Of a stretch of 64,000 nucleotides of DNA, positions 38,913 to 49,158 are shown piece after piece. Below the pieces are notes generated by a model. The model saw only the letters and a list, made by a program, of their open reading frames with translations, had not been told where the DNA came from and did no database searches. The position numbers and the translations under genes were made by a program. How positions within the stretch are numbered: the first letter of the stretch is position 1; each line of letters starts with the position of its first letter. The DNA comes from Helicobacter cetorum (lineage in GTDB: Bacteria > Campylobacterota > Campylobacteria > Campylobacterales > DZAY01): assembly GCA_022729735.1 (NCBI GenBank), contig DZAY01000008.1, positions 19,161 through 83,160 of the forward strand, given 5' to 3'.

Positions 38913-40853
38913 TTGGATTTATTGGATAGTTTAAATAGTTCGCAAAGAGAAGCCGTAATCTCAATTGATGGCTCTCTTTTAATTATTGCAGGAGCTGGAA
39001 GTGGAAAAACCAAAACTATTACAACAAGGGTTGCATATTTAATATCTCAAGGTATTCCAGCTGACTCAATTCTCACTCTAACTTTTACAAATAAATCAGC
39101 AAAAGAGATGAGTGAAAGAGCATTAGCACTTTTAAAAAATAGTAATATAAATCCAGTTTTATCTACATTTCATAAATTTGGACTCATATTTTTGAAAAAA
39201 TATTTAGGATTTGATTTTGTTGTAATTGACACTCATGATAAACGAAATATTTTAAAAAACTTTACAAATAAATTAAAACCATCACACTTAGATAAAATAA
39301 TTTCATCTTATAAAAATTCAAATATATCAGTAGAAGAATCAATTTTAATGGCTAATGATGAAACACTTTTTATCAGTTCAAATGTTTATAAACTTTATCA
39401 AGAGTATTTATTGCTACTTACATACTCAATTTTAGACAAAGATGAAAAAATTGCCAAAAGATTAAGTCAAAAATATCAATACATTATGGTTGATGAGTAT
39501 CAAGATACAAATATATTGCAATTTAAGATTATTCAAAAATTAACTTCTACTCACTCAAATATTTGTGTAGTTGGAGATGATGACCAAAGTATTTATAGCT
39601 TTAGAGGTGCAGATATTTCAAATATTTTAAACTTTCAAAACTATTTCAAAGATACAAAAGTTATAAAATTAGAAACAAATTATCGCTCAACACAAGAAAT
39701 ATTAAATATTTCAAACAGATTAATATCAAATAATTTAAATAGATTACCAAAAGAGCTTAAAAGTGCTATTGGAAATGGTGAAAAAGTTGAAATCAGAGAG
39801 TTTGAAAATGAGATAAAGGAGGCTGAATTTATAGTTAAAGATATTTTATCTAAAGATATTCCACCAAAAGATATAGCAATTTTATTTAGAGTAAATGCTT
39901 TATCAAGGGTTTTGGAAGAAGAGTTAAACAGAGCAAATATTAAATACAAATTAATTGGTTCAACTTCATTTTATCAAAAATCGGAAATCAAAGATTTAAT
40001 TAGCTATTTTAGAATAGTTTTAAACCCATTTGATGATTACTCATTTGAGCGAATTATAAATAGACCCAAAAGAGGTATTGGCAAAGTTGCTATTACAAAT
40101 TTAAAAGATTTGGCAAAAAAAGCTGGATTATCGTTATATAATTTTATAAAAAGTGAGGATTTAAAACAACACTTTAGTAAAAAAATAGTTTTGGAATTTA
40201 ACTCTTTTTATGAAAAAATAGAGTTTTTAAAAACTATTAAAGATAGTTCAATAACTCTTTTTGTAGATGAGTTTCAAAAATTGATAGATTTAAAAAAGTT
40301 ATATATTGGTGATATTGATTATGAAGAGCGAGAAGCAAATATTAATGAGTTTTACTCAATTATAAAAGATAGAATAAAAAGAGAACCAAGTTTAGAGTTT
40401 GAAGATTTATTAAATGAGTTTTCATTAAGTAGTGAATATTCTGATGGTGAAACTCTTTCGCTCCTTAGCATTCATAACTCAAAAGGATTGGAGTTTGAAA
40501 CTGTGTATGTTGTGGGATTAGAAGAAGATATTTTTCCTTTAAAAGGTCAAGATATAAGCTTAGAAGAAGAGCGAAGAGTTGCTTATGTTGCATTTACAAG
40601 AGCTAAAAAAAGAGTAGTTCTGACAAATTCATTGAGTAGATTTATAAATGGCAAAAGAGTTTATTTTAGTAGAAGTAGATTTATAAAAGAAGCTATTGGA
40701 GAAATTAGTGGAGGTTTTAGAGTGGGTGAAATAGTAGAGCATAACATATTTGGAATTGGAAGAGTTGTAAATATTAATTTAGATAGAGTTATTGTGAATT
40801 TTGGTGGAGTTAAAAGAGAAATTATGAGTAGTTTTTTAAAGAGTTATATATGA
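38913..40853 (+). CDS. UvrD/PcrA/Rep-type superfamily 1 DNA helicase
   Basis: A 646-residue 3'-5' helicase. It carries the Q motif LNSSQREAV, Walker A AGAGSGKT, motif II VDEYQDTN, motif III GDDDQSIYSFRGAD, motif IV LETNYRS, and C-terminal motifs LLSIHNSKGLEFE and VAFTRAKK. It acts in repair and replication restart. I prefer the TTG at 38913, two bases after the previous stop, because it gives the usual MDLLDSLN start; an ATG at 38874 would overlap the receiver gene. Overlaps truB by 4 bases. Confidence 0.94.
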   Translation: MDLLDSLNSSQREAVISIDGSLLIIAGAGSGKTKTITTRVAYLISQGIPADSILTLTFTNKSAKEMSERALALLKNSNINPVLSTFHKFGLIFLKKYLGFDFVVIDTHDKRNILKNFTNKLKPSHLDKIISSYKNSNISVEESILMANDETLFISSNVYKLYQEYLLLLTYSILDKDEKIAKRLSQKYQYIMVDEYQDTNILQFKIIQKLTSTHSNICVVGDDDQSIYSFRGADISNILNFQNYFKDTKVIKLETNYRSTQEILNISNRLISNNLNRLPKELKSAIGNGEKVEIREFENEIKEAEFIVKDILSKDIPPKDIAILFRVNALSRVLEEELNRANIKYKLIGSTSFYQKSEIKDLISYFRIVLNPFDDYSFERIINRPKRGIGKVAITNLKDLAKKAGLSLYNFIKSEDLKQHFSKKIVLEFNSFYEKIEFLKTIKDSSITLFVDEFQKLIDLKKLYIGDIDYEEREANINEFYSIIKDRIKREPSLEFEDLLNEFSLSSEYSDGETLSLLSIHNSKGLEFETVYVVGLEEDIFPLKGQDISLEEERRVAYVAFTRAKKRVVLTNSLSRFINGKRVYFSRSRFIKEAIGEISGGFRVGEIVEHNIFGIGRVVNINLDRVIVNFGGVKREIMSSFLKSYI

Positions 40854-41665
40854 TTTTTGTAGCTTATAAACCTCAATTTATCTCTTCAAATAACTATTTA
40901 ACACAACTCAAAAAAGAGTATAAAACAAAAAAAATGGGATTTTCTGGCACACTTGACCCTTTTGCAAAAGGTGTTTTAGTAGTTGCAACTGAAAATCATA
41001 CAAAGCTTTTAAGATTTTTAAATAAAGCACCAAAAACTTATATTACAACTTTTTGGTTTGGAGTTAAAAGTGACTCATTTGATTTGGAAAATATAAAAAG
41101 TATAAAGAAAAGTGAAAGTTTTGATTTTAAACTAATAGAAAACCTATTTAATGAATTGGTTGGAAGAGTTAAATATACTCCACCAAAATATTCTGCTAAA
41201 TGGATTAATGGAGTTAGGGCTTATGATTTAGCAAGAAAAGAGATAGAGTTTGAGCTAAATGAAGAGATTATGGAGATTTATTCAATAAAAATTTTAAACT
41301 ACTCTCACCCATTTTTATCATTTGAAGTAACTTTATCAGAAGGTGGATATGTCAGAAGTATCGCTGATATAATTTCACAAAAACTAAATATTGATATAAC
41401 TCTTAGCTCTTTAGAGCGAATTCGTGAAGGGAGTTTTATTTATAAAAATAGAGAAGCTGTGGATATAAAAAAACATTTAAATATTAGAAAAAATATCTTT
41501 TTAGGTGATTATAATAGTATAATTCTTGGCAAAAAACTATCTTATGAGAATTTTGAAGATTTTAGAGATGGAATTTTTTATATTGAGTGGGATAGATATA
41601 TCTCGATTTTTGAAATCACTAATTTAGAAGTGAAATATCTATTAAATAAGGTTGAACTATGTTGA
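40850..41665 (+). CDS. truB: tRNA pseudouridine55 synthase TruB
   Basis: A 271-residue enzyme converting U55 to pseudouridine in the tRNA T-loop. The catalytic Asp is in GFSGTLDPFAKGVL; other motifs are the YTPPKYSAKWINGVRAYDLAR box and GGYVRSIA. ATGA overlap with the helicase and a 7-base overlap with csrA indicate one operon (uvrD-truB-csrA-ispE). Confidence 0.95.
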   Translation: MIFVAYKPQFISSNNYLTQLKKEYKTKKMGFSGTLDPFAKGVLVVATENHTKLLRFLNKAPKTYITTFWFGVKSDSFDLENIKSIKKSESFDFKLIENLFNELVGRVKYTPPKYSAKWINGVRAYDLARKEIEFELNEEIMEIYSIKILNYSHPFLSFEVTLSEGGYVRSIADIISQKLNIDITLSSLERIREGSFIYKNREAVDIKKHLNIRKNIFLGDYNSIILGKKLSYENFEDFRDGIFYIEWDRYISIFEITNLEVKYLLNKVELC

Positions 41666-41889
41666 TTTTATCGCGAAAAGAAGAAGAAGCTGTTTTAATA
41701 GGAAATAATATAAGAGTAAAAATTATTTCTATTGATAAAGGAAGTGTTAAACTTGGGTTTGAAGCACCAAATGATATGGTAATTTTAAGAGATGAGTTAA
41801 AAAGAGCTGTAATTGATGCAAATAAACAATCTACAATTGAAGTGGAATTATCAGAATTAGAGAGTTTAAAGCAGAGATTTTCAAAATGA
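41659..41889 (+). CDS. csrA: Carbon storage regulator CsrA
   Basis: A 76-residue RNA-binding dimer regulator. The N-terminus MLILSRKEEEAVLIGNNIRV and the GFEAPNDMVILRDE segment, which includes the RNA-contacting Arg, are intact. In Campylobacterota CsrA represses flagellin and other translation and is controlled by FliW. Overlaps truB and ispE by a few bases on each side. Confidence 0.97.
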   Translation: MLILSRKEEEAVLIGNNIRVKIISIDKGSVKLGFEAPNDMVILRDELKRAVIDANKQSTIEVELSELESLKQRFSK

Positions 41890-42626
41890 AATCATTTGCT
41901 AAAGTAAATATTGCTCTTAAAATTGTTGGAAAAAGAGATAACTATCACACTATTTTTTCAAGATTTATGAGAGTTAAAAATCTATTTGATGAGATTGAAT
42001 TTATCAAACAAGATGTTAGTGAATTTACAATTATTGGAGATTTTAGCTGTTTAATGGAGCAAAATACAGTTTATAAAGCTTATAATTTAATTAAAAACAG
42101 TGAAATAGAAGATTTTTTTAAATCTCATATAGTTGTTATAAAAAAATCAATTCCAGAATTTAGTGGGCTTGGTGGTGGAAGTAGTAATTGTGCCACTTTT
42201 TTATTAATGGTAAATGAAGTTCTGAATTTAGGACTCTCTAAATCTCAATTAGCATCTATTGGAGTAAAAGTTGGTGCTGATGTGCCATTTTTTATTTATG
42301 GATATGATAGTGCAAATGTTTCTGGAATTGGCGAAGTTATAGAAAATTTTAATGAAGATATATTAGATATTGAAATTTTCACTCCACCAATTAAATGCGA
42401 TACAAAAGCTGTATATTTGGAATTCTCAAAAAACTTTTATAAAGAGTTTAAAGATATAGAAACTCTAAAAAAATTAACTTCAAAAGAGCTTTTAAACCAA
42501 TTTGATATAGAGTTTTTAAATGATTTATATCTACCAGCAGTTGCAATAAATCCAAAATTAAAAGAGTATCAAAAACAAAACTACTATTTTAGTGGAAGTG
42601 GAAGTAGCTTTTTTTACCTTAAATAA
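41886..42626 (+). CDS. ispE: 4-diphosphocytidyl-2-C-methylerythritol kinase IspE
   Basis: A 246-residue GHMP kinase in the MEP pathway of isoprenoid synthesis. The N-terminal KVNIALKIVGKRDNYH, the ATP loop PEFSGLGGGSSNCATF, the VGADVPFFIYG segment and the C-terminal FSGSGSSFF are all present. Somewhat short for the family (E. coli 283). ATGA overlap with csrA. The gene converges with the minus-strand receiver gene two bases away. Confidence 0.93.
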   Translation: MKSFAKVNIALKIVGKRDNYHTIFSRFMRVKNLFDEIEFIKQDVSEFTIIGDFSCLMEQNTVYKAYNLIKNSEIEDFFKSHIVVIKKSIPEFSGLGGGSSNCATFLLMVNEVLNLGLSKSQLASIGVKVGADVPFFIYGYDSANVSGIGEVIENFNEDILDIEIFTPPIKCDTKAVYLEFSKNFYKEFKDIETLKKLTSKELLNQFDIEFLNDLYLPAVAINPKLKEYQKQNYYFSGSGSSFFYLK

Positions 42627-42627
42627 G

Positions 42628-43035
42628 CTACAAAACCACTTTCTTTTTTTCTAAATATTTAATAATACTCTTTTCCATTGCATCAAATAACTCCTCTTTT
42701 TTGACAGGTTTTAGTATCAAAAAATCTGCTAAATCACTTTTATGCTCGCTATCATTATAAGCTGTAACTATTATAATTGGAGCATCTTTATCTATCTCTT
42801 TTATTTTTTGTATCATCTCGATTCCATTCATAATAGGCATCTCAATATCTGTAATTATCAAATTTATTACTTGGCGATTTAACATAAACTGCTCCAAACC
42901 TTCTTCACCATTACTTGCTAAAAATAGTTGATTTACTCTTCTTCTAATAATTGATGCTATCGCTTTTTGCACAATCTCTTCATCTTCTACATATAAAACT
43001 GTAATCTCTTTTAATAACTCTTCATCCATTTTCAA
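42628..43035 (-). CDS. Single-domain response regulator
   Basis: A 135-residue stand-alone receiver. It has acidic pocket YVEDEE, phospho-acceptor Asp in IITDIEMPIMNG, conserved Thr in VTAYND and Lys in ILKPVKK. No output domain. Its ATG overlaps the end of the upstream DUF3365 kinase by 4 bases, which makes that kinase its likely phosphodonor. Confidence 0.9.
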   Translation of the reverse strand: MKMDEELLKEITVLYVEDEEIVQKAIASIIRRRVNQLFLASNGEEGLEQFMLNRQVINLIITDIEMPIMNGIEMIQKIKEIDKDAPIIIVTAYNDSEHKSDLADFLILKPVKKEELFDAMEKSIIKYLEKKKVVL

Positions 43036-44891
43036 ATCCTTAAAATAAACTTCGCACCATTTTCTACATTTTCAAAACTCACACTACCAAAAAATCTGTT
43101 TTCAATTACAGATTTGACAATAAATAGTCCCAAACCCGTTCCACTTGTTTTATGTTTTGTTGTGAAATATGGCTCAAATATTTTGTCTTTGATATTTTCA
43201 TCGAGCCCACCACCATTATCCCATATCTCTATAACTACTATATCGTTTATATCTTTAAAAACACTTATTTTCATGATTGGTGTTTTTATGTTTCTAATTA
43301 TAAATATATCTTTAGAATTATTTAATATATTTAAAATCACTTGAATAAACTCTTTTTTATTTCCATTTATAATTAAAGTTTCATCTATCTCTTTTGAAAC
43401 TTTTATATTTAAGCTTTTAAAATATTCAACTACAAAACTACAAGCTATATCAAAAGCTTCTTTGATTGAAAATGGCTCTTTTACCTCATCAACTTTATAA
43501 ATAGAGTAAAAATTTGTAATAGTATCAGATAAATTTATAAGTAGTTTTCTACTTGACTCTTTAAATTCTGCTATATATTTTGCATCTAACTCATTATATT
43601 TATAAGCTTCTTCAATATCATCAATCATTGCCAAAACACCAGCTAATGGTTGTCGCCAATGGTGAGATATATTTATTAATAAATCATTCAGTGCTAAATC
43701 TTTTGATTGTTGCACAAGTAGATACTCTTTTTCTCTTCGCTTTTTTACTTCAATTTGAACTAACTCTTCTAAATGATTTTGATACAATTCTAACTCTGTA
43801 ATATCATAAAGCACAACTATATTTCTAACTCCATATTCAAAAAGCAAATGTTTTAAATATATTGAAAATATGTAATCTTTACCATCTTTTTTGATTAAAA
43901 CTTTATGATTTCTATTTTGATTTGCTGATAAATAGTCAATCCAACTAATACCATTCATATCTTTTTGGATATAACCATTTATATTGTTTTCAAAAAATTC
44001 ACAAACACATTTATGCTCTTTGTGGAACTCTTCTAAATTTTTATATTGAGTAAAAAATTTAAAAAATGTCTCATTAGTATCAAGTATATCTTCACCATTA
44101 TTTATTACTACTATATGTTTTTGAGAATCTAAGATATGTTTCAAATACTCTCGCTCTTCAACTAAACTTAATTCATATTTATGTTTTGTCGCTAAAAATT
44201 TATTTACTTGTTTAAATATTATATAAATTCCAATCAATCCAACTATTAAAAATATAAAATGAGATAGTGTAACTAACCAAAAACTTTTTTGAGCAGTTTT
44301 TAAATACTCATCCATAGGAATTGATAAACTAACACCTCCTCTTAAATCACCAACTTTATAACCTTGATTAGCATGACATTTAAGACAAGTTTCATCAGCA
44401 AATAGTGGTTTCATAAATCTTAAATGTAATTTACCATTTATTTCAGAAAATTCTAAAAACTCTGTTACACCTTTTTTAAATTCAGCTAAAGCTTTTAACT
44501 CCCAATTATCAGGCTTTGTCTCTTCTCTAAAATGTATATCACTTGTAATATGTCCTTTTATTCCATACACATTTTCATAATCTTTCATCATTTGTCTAAG
44601 CATGTATGCAGGGTTCATAAGTGTCAATTCTTTGCCAGATGGAGTTACTATATCTCGCTCTTTAACATGTTCTAAAAATGGATTTGGTGGAGTTCGCTCC
44701 GACTTTGGCACATATACACCACCGTGTGATGCAGCCCAAAGTCTTGTTGCTTTATCTTTTGAGAAAAGTGCTTCGGCATGTAACTTTACTAAATCTTTCG
44801 CTTCTTCTTTTGTGGCATACACATTCCATAAAAGTGATATGACTACAATCGCAAACCAAACAGATATAGCAATATAAAATTTTTGCCCCAT
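43032..44891 (-). CDS. DUF3365 (haem-sensor-like) PAS histidine kinase
   Basis: A 619-residue membrane kinase. One N-terminal helix (about 3-24) leads into a periplasmic DUF3365 domain with the c-type haem motif CLKCH in DETCLKCHANQGY. A second helix lies near 205-225, then a PAS-like region, HisKA (NISHHWRQPL) and HATPase (NILNNSKDIF, WDNGGGLDE, GTGLGLFIVKS). A haem-binding periplasmic sensor could report redox state or a small ligand. Co-translated with the downstream receiver. Confidence 0.88.
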   Translation of the reverse strand: MGQKFYIAISVWFAIVVISLLWNVYATKEEAKDLVKLHAEALFSKDKATRLWAASHGGVYVPKSERTPPNPFLEHVKERDIVTPSGKELTLMNPAYMLRQMMKDYENVYGIKGHITSDIHFREETKPDNWELKALAEFKKGVTEFLEFSEINGKLHLRFMKPLFADETCLKCHANQGYKVGDLRGGVSLSIPMDEYLKTAQKSFWLVTLSHFIFLIVGLIGIYIIFKQVNKFLATKHKYELSLVEEREYLKHILDSQKHIVVINNGEDILDTNETFFKFFTQYKNLEEFHKEHKCVCEFFENNINGYIQKDMNGISWIDYLSANQNRNHKVLIKKDGKDYIFSIYLKHLLFEYGVRNIVVLYDITELELYQNHLEELVQIEVKKRREKEYLLVQQSKDLALNDLLINISHHWRQPLAGVLAMIDDIEEAYKYNELDAKYIAEFKESSRKLLINLSDTITNFYSIYKVDEVKEPFSIKEAFDIACSFVVEYFKSLNIKVSKEIDETLIINGNKKEFIQVILNILNNSKDIFIIRNIKTPIMKISVFKDINDIVVIEIWDNGGGLDENIKDKIFEPYFTTKHKTSGTGLGLFIVKSVIENRFFGSVSFENVENGAKFILRI

Positions 44892-44920
44892 TATAGTTCC
44901 TTTTTAAAAACAAAAACTAA

Positions 44921-45865
44921 TCATAACCAAACACCATGTCTAATATAATAACTTAACGGAAAATATAGTATTAAAATTACAAATATTAGTTTAATTGTAA
45001 TTGAATATAGCTTTATTTTATAATTGTGTTTCTCTTTTACTCCAAATATTTCAGATATTGAGTATATAAAACCAACTATTGTAGAAGTAAGTAGAGTCAA
45101 ATATATTGGATAACCTATGTAGTGATATTCAGATTTTAGCATACAGTATGGACATTTATGTGTTGGAAGTTCATAAATATATGTGCTAAATAGATTTGTA
45201 ATCAGTAGTAGCGAAGTTATAAAAAATATGGTTTCAAAAATTAGAGTTACATATCCATTTTTACTAAAAGTTCCAAAAAATGAGATAGCAAAAACTAAAA
45301 GATAGAGTTTATAATCAAATCCAAAAATCAATTCTTTACTTCCTCCATAACTAATAGAACAGCATTGCACTAATGTAGCTTTTGCAAGTTCTACAAAAAA
45401 TAGAGTAAGAAAAATTTGAGAAAGTATAAAAAAGAGAGCAAATATAAAAAATATGTTTAATTTTAATTTAATATATGGATAATTTTTGTTTTTGCTTTCC
45501 CAAAAATCTATTGCAATCCAAAGTGAGATTAAAAATAGTGAAATTAATTTTGTAACAAGTGTTAAATATCCAAACTTATTTGAATTTATTATTCCAGAAG
45601 CACACATTGCACCTTTGATTTTGAATGATAAAGAGTCCAAAGTGAAAATATAAAATATCAAAAGTGAAAAGAGTGCTACAAATATAAGATAAATTATACT
45701 TTTTTGGAGATAACTCTCTTGTTCTAATTGAAATTGCTGTTGTGAAAATGAATTGAAATCAAATTTGAAAAAAAGTTTGAAATTTATAAAAACTGCTCTT
45801 AAAAATATAAGAAGTAAAATCAGTTCTACAAAAAATAGAAACTCTATTTCAAAATTTATAAACAT
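44921..45865 (-). CDS. Multi-pass membrane protein with conserved-looking Cys motifs
   Basis: A 314-residue integral membrane protein with about eight predicted helices. Three Cys positions stand out: GAMCASG after helix 2, VQCCS near the middle, and HKCPYCMLKSEYHYIGYP late in the chain. The CPYC motif recalls thiol-redox membrane proteins of the DsbB/VKOR type, but I do not recognise the family. Its neighbours are the haem-sensor kinase and a CvfB-like gene. A role in periplasmic redox or metal handling is inference only. Confidence 0.6.
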   Translation of the reverse strand: MFINFEIEFLFFVELILLLIFLRAVFINFKLFFKFDFNSFSQQQFQLEQESYLQKSIIYLIFVALFSLLIFYIFTLDSLSFKIKGAMCASGIINSNKFGYLTLVTKLISLFLISLWIAIDFWESKNKNYPYIKLKLNIFFIFALFFILSQIFLTLFFVELAKATLVQCCSISYGGSKELIFGFDYKLYLLVFAISFFGTFSKNGYVTLIFETIFFITSLLLITNLFSTYIYELPTHKCPYCMLKSEYHYIGYPIYLTLLTSTIVGFIYSISEIFGVKEKHNYKIKLYSITIKLIFVILILYFPLSYYIRHGVWL

Positions 45866-45869
45866 ATTT

Positions 45870-46712
45870 CTACTTTTTTAGCTCTATGCCATCGTCATTT
45901 ATATCAATTAACCCTTTCTCTTTTAGTTTTGTCAAAGATGCTTTAAAGCTCTTTTTGCTAACACCAAAAAAGCTAACTATACTTTCTGCTTCACTCTTAT
46001 AGTTATATGGAAGTTTCCCACCATTTGCTTTTAGTTTTTTCATAATATTTCCACTATCACCATCAGATTTTCCACCAACTTGAGTAAGCGATATATCAAG
46101 CTTTCCATCACTTCTAATATTTTTTATAAATGCTTTTAGATTATCACCAATTTTTATAGGTAAAAAAGTTTCAGCTCTGAAAACTAAACCTTCATATCTA
46201 TTATTTACAATAACTTTAAATCCCAAAGGACTTTCACCAAATACAAATATATTAACTTCGCTAAACTTTCTTAGCTTTGAAGTATCACGATTTATATATT
46301 CCATATATTTTTCAGTAGCAATCAATCTATCTGTATCTTTATCAAGAATAATTTTCAAAATTCTATTTTCACCAACTCTAAAAGGTGTTTTTTGAAATCT
46401 CTTTGGCACAAACAAATCTTTTTCTAAACCCCAATTTACAAAAGCTCCAAACTTTGTAGTATCTACAACTTCAAAAAGTCCAAACTCATAAAGTTGTGCA
46501 ATTGGTCTATCAGTAATTGCTACTAATCTATCTTCGGAATCTCTATATACAAAAACATCTAACTCATCGCCAACTTTCATATTTTTTGTAACATATCTAT
46601 TTGGAAGTAATATAGCATTTTTAAACTCATCTTCAACATATATTCCAACTTCTGTAATTCTATCAACTTTTAATTTATTGACTAATCCAACTTTTATCTC
46701 TTTATCAACCAT
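45870..46712 (-). CDS. CvfB-like S1-domain RNA-binding protein
   Basis: A 280-residue protein with tandem S1-like domains (LYEFGLFEVVDTTKFGAFVN and the later GFKVIVNNRYEGLVF) and a C-terminal winged-helix segment (VSFFGVSKKSFKASLTKLKE), the layout of CvfB/YitL proteins that bind RNA and affect virulence or stress genes in Firmicutes. The start overlaps the tail of the kinase pseudogene upstream by 8 bases, so both were once co-translated. Confidence 0.85.
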   Translation of the reverse strand: MVDKEIKVGLVNKLKVDRITEVGIYVEDEFKNAILLPNRYVTKNMKVGDELDVFVYRDSEDRLVAITDRPIAQLYEFGLFEVVDTTKFGAFVNWGLEKDLFVPKRFQKTPFRVGENRILKIILDKDTDRLIATEKYMEYINRDTSKLRKFSEVNIFVFGESPLGFKVIVNNRYEGLVFRAETFLPIKIGDNLKAFIKNIRSDGKLDISLTQVGGKSDGDSGNIMKKLKANGGKLPYNYKSEAESIVSFFGVSKKSFKASLTKLKEKGLIDINDDGIELKK

Positions 46713-48672
46713 TTCTAAAATCCTTTTTTATTTTTAGTGAAAATGTTGAACCAACTCCAACTGTTGAAAAAACAGTAAGTTCAATTCCCATATCTTCACA
46801 CATTTTTTTAGTTAGTGTTAATCCTAAACCTGTCCCTTTATCAAGTGCATTTACTTGTTCAAATGGTCTAAAGATAGCTTCTAATTTATCTTCTGGAATG
46901 CCTTTTCCACTATCAATAACATCAACCATTATAAAATCATAATCTCTATATGCTCGAATTTCAATAAATCATTCTTTTGTAAATTTAATCGCATTTGATA
47001 CAAGATTTAACATTATCTGCATAAATCTTCGTCTATCAACTACTGCTACTAAATTTTTATCTAACATATTTAATCTATAATCAATATCTGTATTTAAAGT
47101 TAATGATTTAGTATTAAAATAGCTGTTTTCCAAAATTTCATCTAATTGAGTATCTTTAAATTCATACTCTATTTTACCTGCTTCTATCTTTGTAAATTCC
47201 AAAATATCATTTATCAATTGTAATAAATGGTTAGAGTTTCTAAGCACTCTTCGTAAAAAATCTTTGGCTTCATCTTGCAACTCTTTATCTTCTATTATCT
47301 CATCAAAATCTTCCAATATTTGGTCTGTAAAATTTATAATTGAGTTTAATGGTGTTCGCAATTCGTGTGAAACACTACTTATAAAATTTGATTTTGCTTG
47401 AGCTAACTCTAATGCTTTTTTGTTTGCTTCAAGCAGTTGCTGATTTTTAACTCTAATCTCATAAATTTTATTTTTAAGTGAAGTATTTAAATTTTTTAAC
47501 TCCATGGTTTGAATATTTATTAACTCATTTAAATTACTATTGACATGTTCTAACTCTCGATGTTGTCTGCTTAATAGTTCTGCAGATTTATTTAATCTTT
47601 GACCAATTAGCTCAAACTCCAATCCCTGATTTTCAAATAAAAATTTACCAATTTGTGTATCTGGAGAAAAAGTTTCAATAGAGTAGGCAACATCTTTTAA
47701 AGGTTTTATAAACAGTTTCATAATAATCAAAAAGCTAATCAATCCAAATATAACTACAAAAATCAAACTCGTAATTTGCAATGCTTGAAATAAAATATTA
47801 TATCTACCAAGCAATACACTCTGCTTTATTGAAATAATGAGTTTAAAATCAAGCTCTTTAATATGTGCCATAAATAGCAACATCTCTTCACCATTTTCTA
47901 CCATTTTTACATAATGTCGCTCTTTATTTAATAGTGGCACAATCGCTTTTTCAAACTCATTTGAAACTATAATATCTTCTACAAAAAGTCCATTATTGTC
48001 TCTATCTCTTCCAAAACCTTTAAATTCTCCTTTATTATCTATTATTGTAATAAGTGCTGGATAGCCATTTTCTAACTCAATTAAATGCTCAATTATACAG
48101 CTAACATCAACAGCACCCCCAGCTAAACCAACAACATTTTTACTATCATCAAACACTTTTGCATCAATCCAAAAATTTAATCTTCCAGTTACTGCACTAT
48201 CTAAATTGATTGTAAAATTTTTATTTGATTTGATTGTGTTTAAAAACCAAGCATTCTCTTTATCTTCTAAATCAAGAGTTTTTACAAATCCATCTTCGCT
48301 ATAATAGTTTTTTGTATCAATATTTACACCATAAATAGTATTAAATCCATAATATCTTTTTAAATTTGCAAAATCTTCTTTTAATTCATGAGACATTTTT
48401 TTAGAACTATTTGACTCATTTTTTAAAAACTCTTTCACAGAAACTCTATTTACAAATTCTAAAACAGCATTAATAGATTTACTTAATTTCAAATCAATTT
48501 CATCAATATAAAAACTTTGAATATACTCACTCTCATGTAATAAAAAATGTCGCTCAATGATTTGAATTAAAAAATATCTTCCAATAATTGCTATGCTAAC
48601 AAGTAAAAATATAAGAAGTGCAATTTGAGAAAATATAACTCTAAAACCAACAGATTTAAAAAAATCATTCAT
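46705..48672 (-). pseudogene. dCache-HAMP-type histidine kinase interrupted by an in-frame TGA
   Basis: Reading the minus strand in one frame gives a 655-codon kinase: transmembrane helix near 13-33, a dCache-like periplasmic domain, a second helix near 295-318, a HAMP/coiled-coil region, HisKA with His436 (SHELRTPL) and the HATPase N box (LNLVSNAIKFTKE). Codon 568 (46971-46969) is TGA where kinases nearly always have Gly. Beyond it the same frame continues FIEIRAYRDYDF and then DVIDSGKGIPEDK and GTGLGLTLTKK to 46705. Truncation removes the ATP-lid motifs, so the product should not autophosphorylate. A single G-to-T change (GGA to TGA) explains it. Confidence 0.88.
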
Positions 48673-49061
48673 AAATTTCCCTCAAAAACTTTGTCTAAAA
48701 TTGCAAACAAATCTCGTCTTGAAAATGGTTTTTCTAAAATTAAATCAAATCCAGCTTTTGTATATTCTTCTTTCATAGAAGCAAATACAGAAGCTGTTAC
48801 TGCTACTTTTTTTATCTCAACATATTTTGGTTTTGATTTTAGCCACTCTAAAAGCTCAATTCCATTCATATTTGGCATTTCAATATCTATCAAAAATAGA
48901 TTAATGTTATAATAAAACTCATTTAATATTTTTACAGCTTCAGCTCCATCTTTTGCCCAAATGAGATTTATTTTTTGTTTATATCGTTTTAAATTAGATT
49001 TCACGACTTCATAATTATCGCTATTATCTTCTGCTAAAAATATATTCAACTCTTTTTCCAA
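48669..49061 (-). CDS. Single-domain response regulator
   Basis: A 130-residue receiver with acidic pocket LAEDNSDN, phospho-acceptor Asp in FLIDIEMPNMNG, conserved Thr in VTASVFA and Lys in LEKPFSR. Its stop overlaps the start of the interrupted kinase by 4 bases, so they were a pair. With that kinase truncated, the receiver may now depend on another donor. Confidence 0.9.
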   Translation of the reverse strand: MEKELNIFLAEDNSDNYEVVKSNLKRYKQKINLIWAKDGAEAVKILNEFYYNINLFLIDIEMPNMNGIELLEWLKSKPKYVEIKKVAVTASVFASMKEEYTKAGFDLILEKPFSRRDLFAILDKVFEGNL

Positions 49062-49158
49062 TTCGTAATCCTTTTTAAAACTTTCCTAAATTTGTATTTT
49101 ATCAGATTTTATAGAACTTCAGAGTAGAATTTATTGAAATAAAATATAAGGAAAAGTC

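Noticed and set aside
46705..46971. TGA recoded as Gly or selenocysteine in the kinase at 46969-46971
   Set aside because: Many genes here end in TGA at the expected place (for example fliP, uvrD-type helicase and tnpB), so TGA is a normal stop; no selenocysteine-type hairpin was evident and Gly is the residue expected at this site.
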